Below are positions 39,901 through 52,522 of a stretch of 64,000 bases of DNA, piece by piece. Below the pieces are notes generated by a model. It was not told where the DNA came from, did not search any database, and saw only the letters and a program-made list of their open reading frames with translations. Each line of letters begins with the position of its first letter. Position 1 is the first letter of the stretch. The DNA is taken from assembly GCA_905250075.1 (NCBI GenBank), contig CAJNOP010000057.1, forward strand, positions 949,189-1,013,188, given 5' to 3'. The DNA is from Rotaria sp. Silwood1 (lineage: Eukaryota > Rotifera > Eurotatoria > Philodinida > Philodinidae). A program made the position numbers and the translations under genes.

Positions 39901-42797
39901 TTCAGAGAAAAACAATACATACTGATATTGACTTCGGTTTTCCTTTTCTTGAATCAAAACTGTTATATATATTTGTATATAAATTATGATAATTATATTT
40001 AATATAAAAATATCTATTTATATATCTAAATAGAAATGTGTAATAGTATTGATTGATTGTTTGCTTGTATAAGGCTTCATGTTCATCAACACAAGAGAGA
40101 AATTGATGGCAATAATAGTTCTACTAGTCAGTCAGTGCCCTTAAGCAATTAAGACACAAGCGTAACACGATGAGCATTTAGTGCTACAGTGATTTCAATT
40201 ATCGGATAAGTATGCACCGAAGATCGTGCGGCACTGTGACTGACTTTACTACAAAACACAGATCGTATCAACGCAATAACATCCGTTTGCCAATGTTGCT
40301 TTTTCCATCATCATTGACTATTTGTCCAATCGATGACGATAGACTCTTCGTTTTTTTTCTCGCTCATCAAATCAATAAAACTCGGATTAGACACACACAT
40401 ATGAATATACATTGGCACTAAATCATTCACATTCTGTCTTTTTTCCTATTGTCTATGTTTATATAAGGACACATTTTTGCCATTAATTAGCTGAACACAA
40501 ATAGGCACACATACCCACACACACGGACACAGATATAAATTCTTCCATATAATCTAAGTAACTATGAATGAGCATTTATATTAACCTCTTCCATCAAGAG
40601 CAGTGATCCATTCACATCTTATTAGAATAACAGTTATTCAATTTTGTATTAGATATGTTATATCTTTATATTTCTTTGAATAAAAAAAAACCAGAAAAGT
40701 ATTAAGAAGTTAATTTAAATGCATATATAACTGAAATTAACATTGAGAACATAAGGATCTCATCATGTGGAGGCCAATTTTTTTCTTTCTTTCTTTTCTA
40801 TCAATTCAATGAATAGATCCGGCCAGTAATGTGCATAGACTATGAATAATCACAAATAGACTTTATCCAACATTGTTATATTTACTTGGGATTGAGTCCG
40901 ATATAAGAAACTTAAACATGCACGATCACGAAGCTTATCATAATATTCAAAGTGACTCAATTCATCGTTTAGTAATTAATTTTTCTTTAGAATCGTATGT
41001 AATTTTTATTTGAATTGACATACGTCAATAATATTAAAAATTATCAATTGAATCTGTTAGAAAGTTTTCAATATAAGAAATTAATAGAAAATTTTTCAAT
41101 TTTATTTTAATCGTATTTTGTTGATTTCTTGTTTAATGATCTGATAAATTAATCAGTTTTTATTAATAAATACGTATATATTCGATAATTGAAATTTAAT
41201 ATAAACTAAAATATATGATTTATAGATAATTGTGTTTCACTCTCATTATATGTTAGACTGTTTATATTCTTTTCCTTCGTGATAGATATATTACGTAATA
41301 GAATAAAAATAACTTGTCTCATTATTACCACCATGATAGATATCAAATTATTCATGAATATAGAAAAGTGTTTATAACATTAGTTATGCAAAACAAAAAA
41401 ATTTCTTTTTTCATAGAATGCCTATCAGAATATAAAGTGATATGTTTTTTCTGATAATTCAATTTTTGGTTATATAATTTCAAATCCTATTCAATTTTGG
41501 CTTATGAAATGATCAGTAGTTTTCATGAATTTTTCAAGAACTTCTAAGGAGCCTCGAAATCTTTTAGAAAGTATGAATAGAGACACAAGTTCTCTCGGAA
41601 ATTAATGTAAAAAATTACAATAAATTATGTTGTTTTTAGTTTGATTAATCTTAACTAGGGATTTCAAGAGTAAGTGTTAACTTATGAATAATAATTCTAT
41701 AGAGTAATCTATTTCAATTGGTGTCAAACAAAACATGGACACTAGGTGTTATTATAAGAAATAAATGCAATTCTTTTTATTGCAATTAATCTCAACAGAA
41801 ACAAACAATAATTGCAAGTGTTATTTTAAACTTATCAATGACATTTTTCTATTTTTTGGCAAAAAGAAAATAAGTCAAGTTGTCCTTTCCGTTATTAAGG
41901 ACACAAATATATAAATACAATGATAAATGACATCGTATACAACTGTTTCCAATAATCATAATTTTCATTGTACGCTCTCACGAAATCCCCAATGACTTTT
42001 TGGCAAAGTTCAACGCAAATCTTTGAGCTTTACAATGGACCACTGAGAATTCTTTTATAGAAAGAGAGTTGACTAACAGATATATATCAAGAGTTAATAT
42101 TTAGCATGAATGCATTTTCATACTGATTAGATTATGTTTCGTTTTTTCTGTTTAGAAAACATCATAACAAAAAAAAAGAACACTACCTGCCTACATGGTA
42201 AATATTCTCAAAAATTTTAGATTAATTATCTAAACATACTGTGAATAGATAGAAAAGATTTACTATAAAATTACTTAAGATTGTGTTTCATACTTTCTAA
42301 ATCTTTCTGAAGTGATAACAATAAAAAGCTATTTTATCTGTTGAGATATGTTTTGCAAAACAAAAAAAGAATCAAAATATTCATTTGTTGTTATATGAAT
42401 ATTTATTTCTTTGAATTCAATTTTTTTTTCTATTCCATTTTAAGACAAAAAAAAAGAAAAGAAGAACGTACACAAGTCAAGGATGAAGAAGAAGAAAAAG
42501 AAAAAAGAATTAAGATAATAATATGATGGTCTTATATAATTCAAAAAATAAGAAATGATGAACACATCTAGAGATCAACAATCTAATACAACAACCATAA
42601 CAAAAAAGGAAAGAAACCAGATAGAATTAGGTTTCATTCGATTGCACAGAAAAAAAAATATATATAAATACCAAACATATATATTCATCGTTTTTCGAAA
42701 GCACAGTGCTGTTTGAATAATACACACAATAAACAGAACAATAATAAGAAAAGAAAAGGATACATGTATATAATTAGATAAGTATTTTGAAATGATA
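36905..42797. other. Intergenic, 5.9 kb, no gene seen; probable LAR promoter at its left end
   Basis: It contains a 25-base A run (36992-37016) about 90 bases upstream of the LAR start codon, purine-rich tracts at 37120-37145, and a CT repeat at 37802-37822 that may be promoter DNA. From 38 to 42.8 kb the sequence is AT-rich with short homopolymer-coded open frames only. The right end holds the cyclin 3' UTR. Confidence 0.5.
36992..37016 (+). repeat. 25-base A run upstream of LAR
   Basis: Uninterrupted A25, the longest homopolymer noticed. It lies 88 bases upstream of the LAR start codon and could be promoter poly(dA:dT) or a retroposed poly(A) tail. Confidence 0.6.
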
Positions 42798-45051
42798 TTA
42801 AACTCCTTCAATTGCTAATTTATGAATAAGTGTTCGCTGTTGTGCACAATATAAACTTGCTTGTGATAATTGTTCATGTTCATAACGTTTAATAAGTATT
42901 TCACATTCTTTTATATTATTTCCAGTTAAATATTTATCAATAAATTGTGCTAAAATTTTAATACCATTTGATAATGATTCATAAGTTTTATATGGTGAAC
43001 GAATTTGTAATTCATAAGGCCAACATTGTTCAAATGTTAATGGTTGATTTGGATTAAGAATATAACGTGCTATATATGTTGCACTTGCAGCAATAAGTGA
43101 CGGAGCCAAACCAATACATGATACATCCAGTAATGCCATATCAATAAGAAATTTTCCAATAGCATGTTGTTCATCACCAGCACTTGATATAAATGAATAA
43201 CGACGAAGAAATTGAAGGCTATATATATATTAAATAAAAGAAAATTTTTTTTTAGTTTACATAAAGTTTTTTTTTTGTTTCTTACCTTGTAGGTCGATTG
43301 AGTTCAAAGCGTAATTCATGTAAAATTTTTTTTTCCATTCGTTTTACTTGATCACTTGTATATGTATGATCAGTAACATATACGAGTTCATCGACAGGAG
43401 GATGATGTGTTTCCTAGATAAAAAAAAAAAAATAATAATTTTTTAGAATTCAATGCTGAGATTTTATTTCTATGGTTTATAACGATAATCGAATTAAAGA
43501 ATTTTGTAGAAATATTAAATAGTTGAACTTACTTCAACTTTAGCTGCAATAAGAAATGAAGCTACAGCAATTAATTGTAAATTTTTTTGTGTCACAAATC
43601 CACTACCAGCTGTTGTTGAATTAATACACTGTTGAAGAAAACGATCAAGTAAACCAATACAACTATTACAAAAAAATGCGAATAAATTCATTAATTCTAG
43701 CAAAAGAGATTGTCATGTAAAAACAATGTGATATTCTATGTCGATATAAGTAGGATGCATGATTTTTAGTACCAATCGCCGCAAAAGACCCAAATTTCTT
43801 TGAACAGAAACCGGATTTTCAAACATCATATACCTTTCACTAACACAAAAATTCAATAAAAGTAAACAGAAAATGACATGAGGAATTATGATAGGCTCTG
43901 AGGCATGGACTACCTTGCTCACTTTTTGTTCTACTAATGTAACGCTGACTCTAATGCAGAGTTCTACTTTATCTTTATAACTATGTGAATAGTCATACAA
44001 AAATGCTTTTCACTATTAGAATTTTAAACTCTCCTTCTAGTAGAGAAAATTATGATAATAAACTTAAGCTCCGTTTAACTATTGCAGATTTTTTATAGAA
44101 AAAAAAAAGATATTGATTCTTACAGATGCATAGCATCTTGTGATAAATGAAATCGTGCATAAAATAATTGTATAATCCATCCGACAACAATAGTTCGATG
44201 TTTTGTTGTAAGTTTCCATGATCGTGTAGCACTACCATTTGCCATTGTAGCCATTGTTGTTAATGGAAATGATGATGATGTTGTTGTTGTTGTTGATGAT
44301 GATGGATTTGTTAAAAATGTTGATTGTATAGGATATTTTTTTTCTAATGCATATAATAAATTCATAATATCAGCAACATAATCCATAGCATATGTTGGAT
44401 CAATAGGTTCATCATCATCATCTATATGTAAATCATCATTTGTTAAAGCTTGTTCAATAATTTCAATTGCAATTTCTTCAGCTGTATATTTATCAAGTAT
44501 TTGTACAGGTATTTGTATTGGTTTTTTACGTATTGCATTTGTTGTTGTTATTGGACGTTTTGATGGACGATTTTCTTTATTCTCATTATTAATTAAATTT
44601 TTATTTTTTGGTTGTTCAACAATATCCATTTTTTTAACATTTTCAGTTAATGAAGCAACAATCTTTATGAAAATAATTAATTACAACAAAAAAAAAACGT
44701 CAAAATTATATAACTTACAACTTGTTTTAATGTTTCACCATCACCAGTAGAATTATCTATTGATGAACCCGAAACAATAACAGCTAATTTATGTAATGAA
44801 CGTCGTCGTTTAAATACAACATTATTTTTTGTTATTGTAGTTGCACGTCGTACTTGTTGTTTAATAATACCAATTGCAGAGAAATCATTTTCATTTTTTA
44901 TTTCTTCATTTTGTATTGATTTTAATGTATTTGTTGTATTTGTTGATGTTGATGCAACAAGAATAGAATTTCGAATTTTAGATTGACGAGCTAATGAAGC
45001 TTTGGTTGGACGAGGTATTATAATTGATGGACGTTTTATTGATGGACGCAT
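42798..45051 (-). CDS. Mitotic cyclin, A/B type
   Basis: Regulatory subunit of CDK1 or CDK2 for S/M phase. Exons 45051-44719, 44662-44124, 43662-43533, 43413-43286 and 43218-42798 total 516 residues, all phases matching. The basic N-terminus carries a possible destruction box RRSL (83-86) and a KEN box (NKENRP, KEN 140-142), both signals for APC/C-driven degradation. The first cyclin box shows HRTIVVGWIIQL in place of the usual MRxILVDWL, then IGLLDRFLQQ, LIAVASFLIAAKVEE, the VDELVYVTDHTYT block and MEKKIL; the second box follows to the C-terminus (SLIAASATYIAR). A Ser/Thr-rich insert lies before the first box. The Asp of the LVDW motif is Gly here. A versus B class cannot be settled by eye. 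Confidence 0.88.
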
Positions 45052-45508
45052 GGTACTGACTTGACTTAAAAAAAGGAACGAAACGATCTAGAAGAGGACG
45101 ATAAATGCTGATAATTATGAAGCAAAAAAAAATCACGTCAGAACAATGAACCACATCTGACGATATTTCAATGAACGATATCGGCAGCCGCGAACAAAGA
45201 AAGAACAAATGAAGTTTATATTCATTTGAATAAATTCTACTTAATTTATCAGATTTTTTCATGGAAAAATTCAGAAAATTAAATTTAAGTAATAAAATTT
45301 AATTTTAAAAATTATAAAGTGCATAAATGTTTTGAAAACCAATGGAGGCGAAATGATCCTATGTTGAAACCAATGAAAATGTTTCACCGAGCAAACATGT
45401 TCATATTTATTCATATTATGGTTTTTTTTTTTCATCGGTGGCTTACTGATTAATTTGTTGTGTTTTCATTTTATTGTAGATCTCGCATCTTCATTCAATT
45501 GATTAACG
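45052..45508. promoter_or_regulatory. Bidirectional cyclin / RPL41 promoter with two CCAAT boxes
   Basis: These 457 bases separate two divergent start codons. CCAAT occurs at 45339-45343 and 45370-45374 in the same orientation, 31 bases apart. That matches the spacing known for NF-Y-bound cell-cycle promoters. GGCGAAA (45346-45352), an E2F-like half site, lies between them, and TTTGAA (45331-45336) resembles a CHR. A splice acceptor-like TTGTAG at 45475-45480 precedes the RPL41 leader. All regulatory roles are inferred. Confidence 0.5.
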
Positions 45509-45645
45509 ATGCGAGCTAAGTGGCGCAAGAAACGAATGCGACGTTTGAAACGTAAAAGAAGACGTAAGTTAGATAAATTTTGATAGAATTATTTTTTTTT
45601 GTGAATAAATGTTTTTATTCAGGTATGCGTGAACGATCGAAATAA
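45509..45645 (+). CDS. RPL41: 60S ribosomal protein eL41
   Basis: Tiny, extremely basic ribosomal protein at the subunit interface. Exons 45509-45563 and 45623-45645 give exactly 25 residues: MRAKWRKKRMRRLKRK then RRRMRERSK. This is the universal eL41 length and sequence. The intron splits an Arg codon after one base. An acceptor-like TTGTAG at 45480 suggests a 5' UTR intron or a trans-splice site. A poly(A) signal lies at 45771. It is easily missed by automatic annotation because of its size. Confidence 0.97.
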
Positions 45646-45770
45646 ACTAAACCAATTCATCCAAATGGAAACAAATATAAGCAGTCAACGGTGCTACAGA
45701 AACTAATATCGATGGACTCTGTTTTCGTTGTTTTTATAAAAATTTTGTTTCATGGATGATGTTTAAAATT

Positions 45771-45776
45771 AATAAA
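45771..45776 (+). terminator. Poly(A) signal of RPL41
   Basis: AATAAA about 125 bases after the RPL41 stop and 107 bases before the REV3L start codon, so RPL41 must end in this short gap. Confidence 0.5.
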
Positions 45777-45882
45777 AAAAAGATGAGGACAACAAGAAAA
45801 TAAACAACAATCGGAAAGAGCATAATGAATTTTTTTCTCTATTTTCTTTTTGTTCTATAAATAATCAAATAGATTAAAAATA

Positions 45883-48800
45883 ATGATATCAGTACGAATT
45901 GTACTCACAGATCATTATATAACACCAGTTAATTCACAATTTGATCCTGTATATTCTAAACTACGACATCCGATAAAACAAGTACCGATCATTCGAATAT
46001 TCGGACCGAATGAAGAGGGTACTCTATTAAAAATCAAAATAAAAAAAAATAGGAAATTTTTTATGATTCTTGTTTTTCAGGCAAAAAAGTTTGTCTTCAT
46101 TTGCATGGAATCTTTCCTTATTTACTTGTTAAATCACCAACGGATGAAATACGTTATGGTGAACAATTGGCACAAAGTTTAGATATGGCGATTAATTTAT
46201 CATTTGAAAAAGGAAATACTGACACAAAACATGTTCATGATATTAATTTGGTTGAATTATTGTATAGATAGCTTGTTTTCTATTGTTGGCATTGAGAAAA
46301 ATGATTTGGCTTTGTTTAGACCGATATATGGTTATCACGAAAAAATGGTTAAATTTTGGAAAATTGAATTTTATAATCCTTCGATTATTCGAAAGTAAGA
46401 GTTGAAAATTAAAGGAGCAAAAATTTAGGGCTGAAAAATCTTAAATACTAGATTTCATATAAGTCTTTAGCAGCAAAGTAATTGTATATGTTGATTGAGT
46501 CGACGTAGAATCAAAGCTGTTGCTCATAATGTAGTTTTATCGTATAAGTTTTGAAGTCGAATTAGAATTTTACCAAACTATGAATAGAGTTGACAACAAG
46601 CATTAATGGTTTCTTCACACACAGTTTGACAAGTTGTCTATGTTGCTTAGCATACTAATTTTGTTTCATTAAAGTTAAAATTCAGATAAAATTTGTAATT
46701 TTATTTTTTTAGAGCAGCCGATCTTCTCTTAGCTGGTGCTGTAATGAACCAAGAATTTCAACCACATGAAGCTCATGTTCCGTTCAATCTTCAAGTAGAT
46801 ATTTTTATATTGTTATAAATGAAAAGAAACTTGTTTATTTTTATTTAGTTTTTTATTGATTATAATTTGTATGGAATGAATTTTATATTATTTAACAATG
46901 CTTGTGAACGAAATTCATCACAAATAACCAGTAAATACAACAGGACGACTTTTTTAAGTAATTTTCATTATTATATTTTAGCGAACCTATCAACAGCATC
47001 GAATCAAACAACAACGTAATTATGCCTTTCTTAATTGAACTAGAAAAAGTAATGCGATTTTTCAAATAGTATATCATCTATACCACGAGTATCATCTTGT
47101 CAACTTGAATATGATGTACATATTGATGATATTTGTAATAAGCCACCTCAAATAGGTAGATTTCATTGTAGTGAAATGATAGTCTATCTATAATTGTTTA
47201 TAGGTAAAGGTATTGCAAATCCAGGTTTACAAGCTCTATGGAATGGTGAACGAACTAGACGAGAAAATTTAAATATTAACGATCGTTTAACACCTCCAAC
47301 ATCACCAGGTATAATGACTTAAATAAAACTATTAGTTTAATTTTTAATTCATTTTAAAAGAACGTCCTCGTACAAATCCATTTGCTGCAGAGACTCGTCA
47401 TCAAGAAAAATTAAAAGCAAATATTGAAAAACGGTTAATATAAAACAAAAAAAAAATATCCTACCAAGTCTAAATAGGATTTAATTTTTATATAGACCTC
47501 CACCAAAAGATGAAGAACCACCATCAAGTCCACTTGTAAATCTTGACGATACAACAATAGATTTAGCACAAATTGAACGAGTTAATTCAATGAGTATAAT
47601 TGATTTTAATCATAATTATTGTAAATAGAAATGTTTGATTCGTCTAGGTCAACAAGTTGATGATGAAGTTCTTGTACAAATGATGGTCAATGATGAAATA
47701 AGTGATTCACAAGGAATTGAAAATGATAGTATTTTAGCTGGTAGATATTTATTTTTTATTCATTTTGTTCATATATCATCATCGTTAATACTTTTTTAGC
47801 TGATGTTAAACAATTAGATGATGAAGAATTATTAGATGATGATGATGTGTAAGTATTTCTTTTGTTTTTATGATTTATTTTATTTCTATCAATTTAGACA
47901 TAAAACTGTTGTTAATAATTCAGTTCTTACATCAGGTATATTAAAAAAAAATTGGAGTTTCAAATAATATGCAAAACGTTATTTTCGAATAGATATTGAA
48001 TCTGATTCATTAAATGTATTATCACCAACATTAACAGTAACAAGTAATGAGCCATCATCACAAACAAGTGAACAAGAACGAGAAGAATTAAAAACATATT
48101 TACAAAATTTTTTCACTGAATCAACAAATACAAATGATTCAATATCATCTAAATATTGTTGGTTAGAAACAACAGCTCGACCACCCGTAAGAAAACGAAC
48201 TACAAATATTTTACATCAAAAAATTTCTTCACAAATTATTTGTCAAGATATTGAAGATGAAACACCATTTGTTAAATTGGTAAATTCTTTAAAACTGATT
48301 TTTCTTATCCACAAGATTAATTATTATTCTCTAGTTTTCAAATATTCCTGAATTTGTTTCTAAACATTATCAACGTACTGATATTCAACGAACTGAAGAA
48401 GAAAAAATTGATTTTTATGCTAATCAAGGGTAAATTTATTTTCAAACTATCATAATAAAAGATTAAGGCGGATAAGGATATTTTTTCATATTCAACAAAA
48501 TTGACTTTTTTTCTATAGATTTTCTGCAAGACATAATATTCAACGGATTAGTTTTTGTATAGCAGACTAAAGGTTTTGTGGATATTTTTGGGTCTTCGTG
48601 TCTTCCATGATGGGGTTTCGAAACGTCCAGTTTTCTTTCGAGACGGAGAACTCTTACAACCAATATACGTTTTAACGGAATCAAAAATATAAAGTTTTCT
48701 AGATATCTCTGTAGGTGACCATAGGTCTAAAAAAAGCTTCTTTCTCAACTATACAATAATTATTTTATTTTCCAAGTACTCAATGGTATGGACCATTACA

Positions 48801-51800
48801 ACCACCACCTCAACCTGAACATTATAAAATATCTATTTCAAAGTAAATATAAATATTTATTAAATTTTTTAAATTTTCTTCGAATAATAATAATAGATCA
48901 TTGAAAAATGAAAAAAATTTATCAAGAAAATCTCGTACTAATCTTCTTCATAAAGAATCAACAAAAACGACAGCATTTTTAAATAAAATTGGTGTTGAAT
49001 CAAAATCAAATTCAATTCTAAATACTAGTGAATCATTTTCTAATAATACAATTAATATTCATTTGGATAAATTAAAGCAACCTGATCTTATACATGAATG
49101 TCAATATTTAACAATAATATCATTTGAAATATTTTGTCATACAAATGAATCATATGCATTTGCTCTTGATAAAGATGAAATATTTTCAATATTTTATACT
49201 ATCGCTTATGAAACACTAAATGGATGGAAAATTCAATCATCTGTTCTTATATCAACTCAACATTTACGTATAACAAAACCAAATATTCTCGAAAAATCTT
49301 TTCGTTCATTAGAAAATAAAAAAATTGAATTTGTTAATAATGAATTAGAATTAATTGAAGAATTTTCTAAAATAATACAACAATCAGATCCTGATATATT
49401 TGTTTGTTTTGATATGAAATTATCTTTATATTATTTAATAAAACGTGCAAAATTAAAATATAATTTAGATTTATTAATTAAATTTAGTCGTATACCTGAA
49501 CAACAAGAGAATGTAACACGTAGTCGAAGTCATATGGCTGCTAATGGAGATGATTTACCAGTTATAGTTGGAAGAATATTACTTGATTTATGGAGAATTT
49601 TAAGAAGTGAAATAACATTAAATATTTATACATTTGAAAATGCTATTTATCATGTATTACATGAACGTGTACCACATTATGACATAAGTTTACTTTCAAA
49701 ATGGTTTATTGATGAAGGTTAAAGATGATTCTCTTTAATATTTATTTGTTTGAATTTGTTTTTTCTTTTTTTTGTTAAGGACTTAATCCATCATTTGGCT
49801 TAAGAGATTTTGTAACTTTATTAGATTATGGTTGGACACATTCAATGGGTAATTTTCGATTGTTGTATGAATTAGATTTAATTAATAAAACATCGGAATT
49901 TGCACGAATTTATGGAATTGAATTTTATCATGTAAGACTTCTTGTTTGTTTTTGTCCGAATCTATACTCCGTGTTAGAGTTTTACATCGGTAAAATTGAC
50001 TTGTTTTTTTTCTATGCTTGATTATTTGAACAGTTCCTCTCTACTATGTGTAATTAAAAGATACAAAATAAATTCTGAAATAATTTTCTTTAGACCGGAG
50101 CTTAAAAAAAAGTTGTTCTCCCATATCTCTAGTATCGACTATCGTGCATAATATTTCTGGTGATGAATTTATCGAATATACAAAGCTAATTCGATGCTAC
50201 ACTCTGTTTTATGCACTAAAAATTTTATTTCTTTTAAATCTAGGTTTTGTCACGTGGTTCTCAATATCGTGTTGAATCTATGATGATTCGACTTGCTAAA
50301 TGTTTGCATTTTATTACTGTTACTCCAGATAATAGGCAACGATTATATATGCGTGCACCAGAATGTATTCCATTAACACTTGAACCTATTTCAAACATAT
50401 ATTTTACACCAGTTGCTGTATTAGATTTTCAATCTTTATATCCATCAATAATAATGGCATATAATATTTGTTATTCAACATGCCTCGGACGTATTGATCA
50501 ACTTGATAAACAAGGACTATTCAAATTTGGATGTACATCATTAACAATATCTGATAAAGTTTTATCAAATTTAAATCCTGATACAGATATTTTTTGTTCA
50601 CCAAATGGTATTGCATTTGTTAAAAGACATATACGACGAGGAATATTACCTGTTATGCTTGAAGAAATTTTAGCAACACGTGTTATGGTTAAAAATACAA
50701 TGAAATTAATTGATAAAAAATCTACACTTTATAAAACATTAGATGCAAGACAATTATGTTTAAAATTAATTGCGAATGTTACATTTGGATATACATCAGC
50801 TAGTTTTAGTGGACGAATGCCATGTGTTGAGGTAAAGTATTTCTGACTTGAATCATCTGTTAATCATCGTCTCTTTTATAAATACATAACAGTAATATCC
50901 GTTATTTAGTTCTATCATTTTTTTTTATCAGGATAGTTATTAATCAACATTGATTACAGTTTTATTTATAAATTTAACAAATAAGTATGAAATAGAGTAA
51001 TAAAATAAACAGTATCTCAGAAAGAATGACTCTATCAATGTTTAAATATTTTTTCTTAACTTTTCAGCGTCTGATGTATATTCTTTTTTAAAAACTTACC
51101 TGATTCGGAACCAATCTGACAGGCTCTAGTGGTCGCCCAAAAATGAGTCATACTTGTGGTTAGAGCGCGGACGGTATACATTTCTGGTCTGGATGCAAAA
51201 AGACTTACAATTGAAATTCAGAAAAGTGTTTTAATATTTCCCTTTCTCGAATACTAATAGTTTTATGATATTCAAATGTAATTTTATTTTTACTAATAGG
51301 TTGGCGATACAATTGTACATACGGCTCGTACTGTTCTTGAACGTGCTATTGATTTTATTAGAACAAATCCACATTTTGGTGGTCGTGTTGTTTATGGTGA
51401 TACTGTATGTCATGTCTTTTTGTCTAAAATTATATGCGAGATTTTAATTTTTTTCTCTAATAGGATTCATTATTTATTCAATTTCCACATTCAACACGTG
51501 CTCAAGCTTTTGAACAATCACATTTACTTGTTAAAGCACTTAATCAATTATATCCATCACCAATAAAAATAAAATTCGAAAAAATTTATATGCAAAGTGT
51601 TTTAGCATCTAAAAAACGTTATGTTGGTATGTCATATGAAATAGTTGATCAAAAACAAGGTAAATTTGATGCTAAAGGTATTGAAACAGTTCGTCGTGAT
51701 ACATGTTTAATTGTATCAAAAATTCTTCAACAATCACTTAAATTATTATTTCAAACTAAAGATGTAACACGTGTACGTCGTTATGTTCAATTTGAATGTG

Positions 51801-52522
51801 AAAAAATTTTAACAAATCGTTTTAATTTACTTGATTTTATATTTGCTAAAGAATATCGTGGTAAAACACGATATCATCCATCAGCTCCAGTACCAGCTTT
51901 ACGTATTGCAATTGAACGTGCTAAAACAAATCCATTAGCTGAACCAAATCAAGGTGAACGTGTACCATATGTTATTGGTTTTAATACAGAATTATTAAAT
52001 GCAAATTTAATTGATTGTGTTTGGACATTAGATAAAGTACTTCAATATAAATCACAATTTAAACTTAATTCAATGTATTATATAAAAAAACAAATTTTAC
52101 CAGCACTTGATCGATGTTTAGCATTAATTGGTGTTAATGTTTTTAAATGGATTGATAATTTATTAATTGATGTAAATTCTAATGATAAACAACAAGGACC
52201 CATTCTAGATGAAAATCTTCATCGAAATACTCTTCGTCAACGATGTATTGTATGTTTACAATTAACAACTACACCATTATGTAATGAATGTCGAGAAGAA
52301 GAAGATTTATCAGAAATAATGATTATATGTGAAACTAAAGCTAATAAATTAGAACGACAACATGCAAATTTACAAAGATTATGTTTAGCATGTTCAGACC
52401 GTATGGATGGATGGTTTCAATGTTCAACAATGGATTGTCCAATTAGATTTCGTCTTCATAAAATTACACAATTAATGCTACATGCACAAGAAACACGAAA
52501 ATTTGTATATAATGAATGTTAA
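45883..52522 (+). CDS. REV3L: DNA polymerase zeta catalytic subunit
   Basis: B-family translesion polymerase that extends from mismatched or damaged ends in the nucleus. 21 exons: 45883-46018, 46081-46261, 46320-46394, 46713-46794, 46849-46930, 46982-47015, 47070-47155, 47204-47308, 47361-47433, 47496-47593, 47648-47740, 47800-47848, 47898-47935, 47993-48279, 48335-48429, 48777-48842, 48897-49717, 49780-49931, 50244-50831, 51300-51404, 51464-52522. They total 4,305 bases (1,434 residues), fully in frame. N-terminus: [27 protein letters not shown] and QPHEAHVP. Polymerase motifs: [33 protein letters not shown] (split by an intron) and KKRYVG. C-terminus: Cys[17 protein letters not shown] (zinc) and CysB CLAC...C..DC (iron-sulfur in known homologues). 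Length is near yeast Rev3 and under half of human REV3L. The small exons at 46849-47015 are the least certain. Confidence 0.93.
48430..48776 (+). other. REV3L: REV3L intron with atypical composition
   Basis: This 347-base intron is much longer than its neighbours (45-65 bases). Its middle (48540-48720) is richer in G+C than the host introns and stays open in several minus-strand frames. It may be an inserted sequence; no inverted repeats or known protein recognised. Confidence 0.4.
50832..51299 (+). other. REV3L: REV3L intron with a weak tRNA-like motif
   Basis: A 468-base intron between MPCVE and VGDTIVH. The part 51090-51200 has atypical composition and contains GTGGTTAGAGCG (51157-51168), similar to a tRNA A box. 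No good B box or cloverleaf follows, so I do not call a tRNA gene. Confidence 0.35.

Noticed and set aside
44050..44238. Small minus-strand frame overlapping the cyclin second exon
   Set aside because: Another frame of the confirmed cyclin exon 44662-44124, extended into the intron.
51130..51210. tRNA gene or tRNA-derived SINE in a REV3L intron
   Set aside because: An A-box-like GTGGTTAGAGCG is present, but there is no acceptable B box (GGTTCRANYCY) and no cloverleaf that I can draw.
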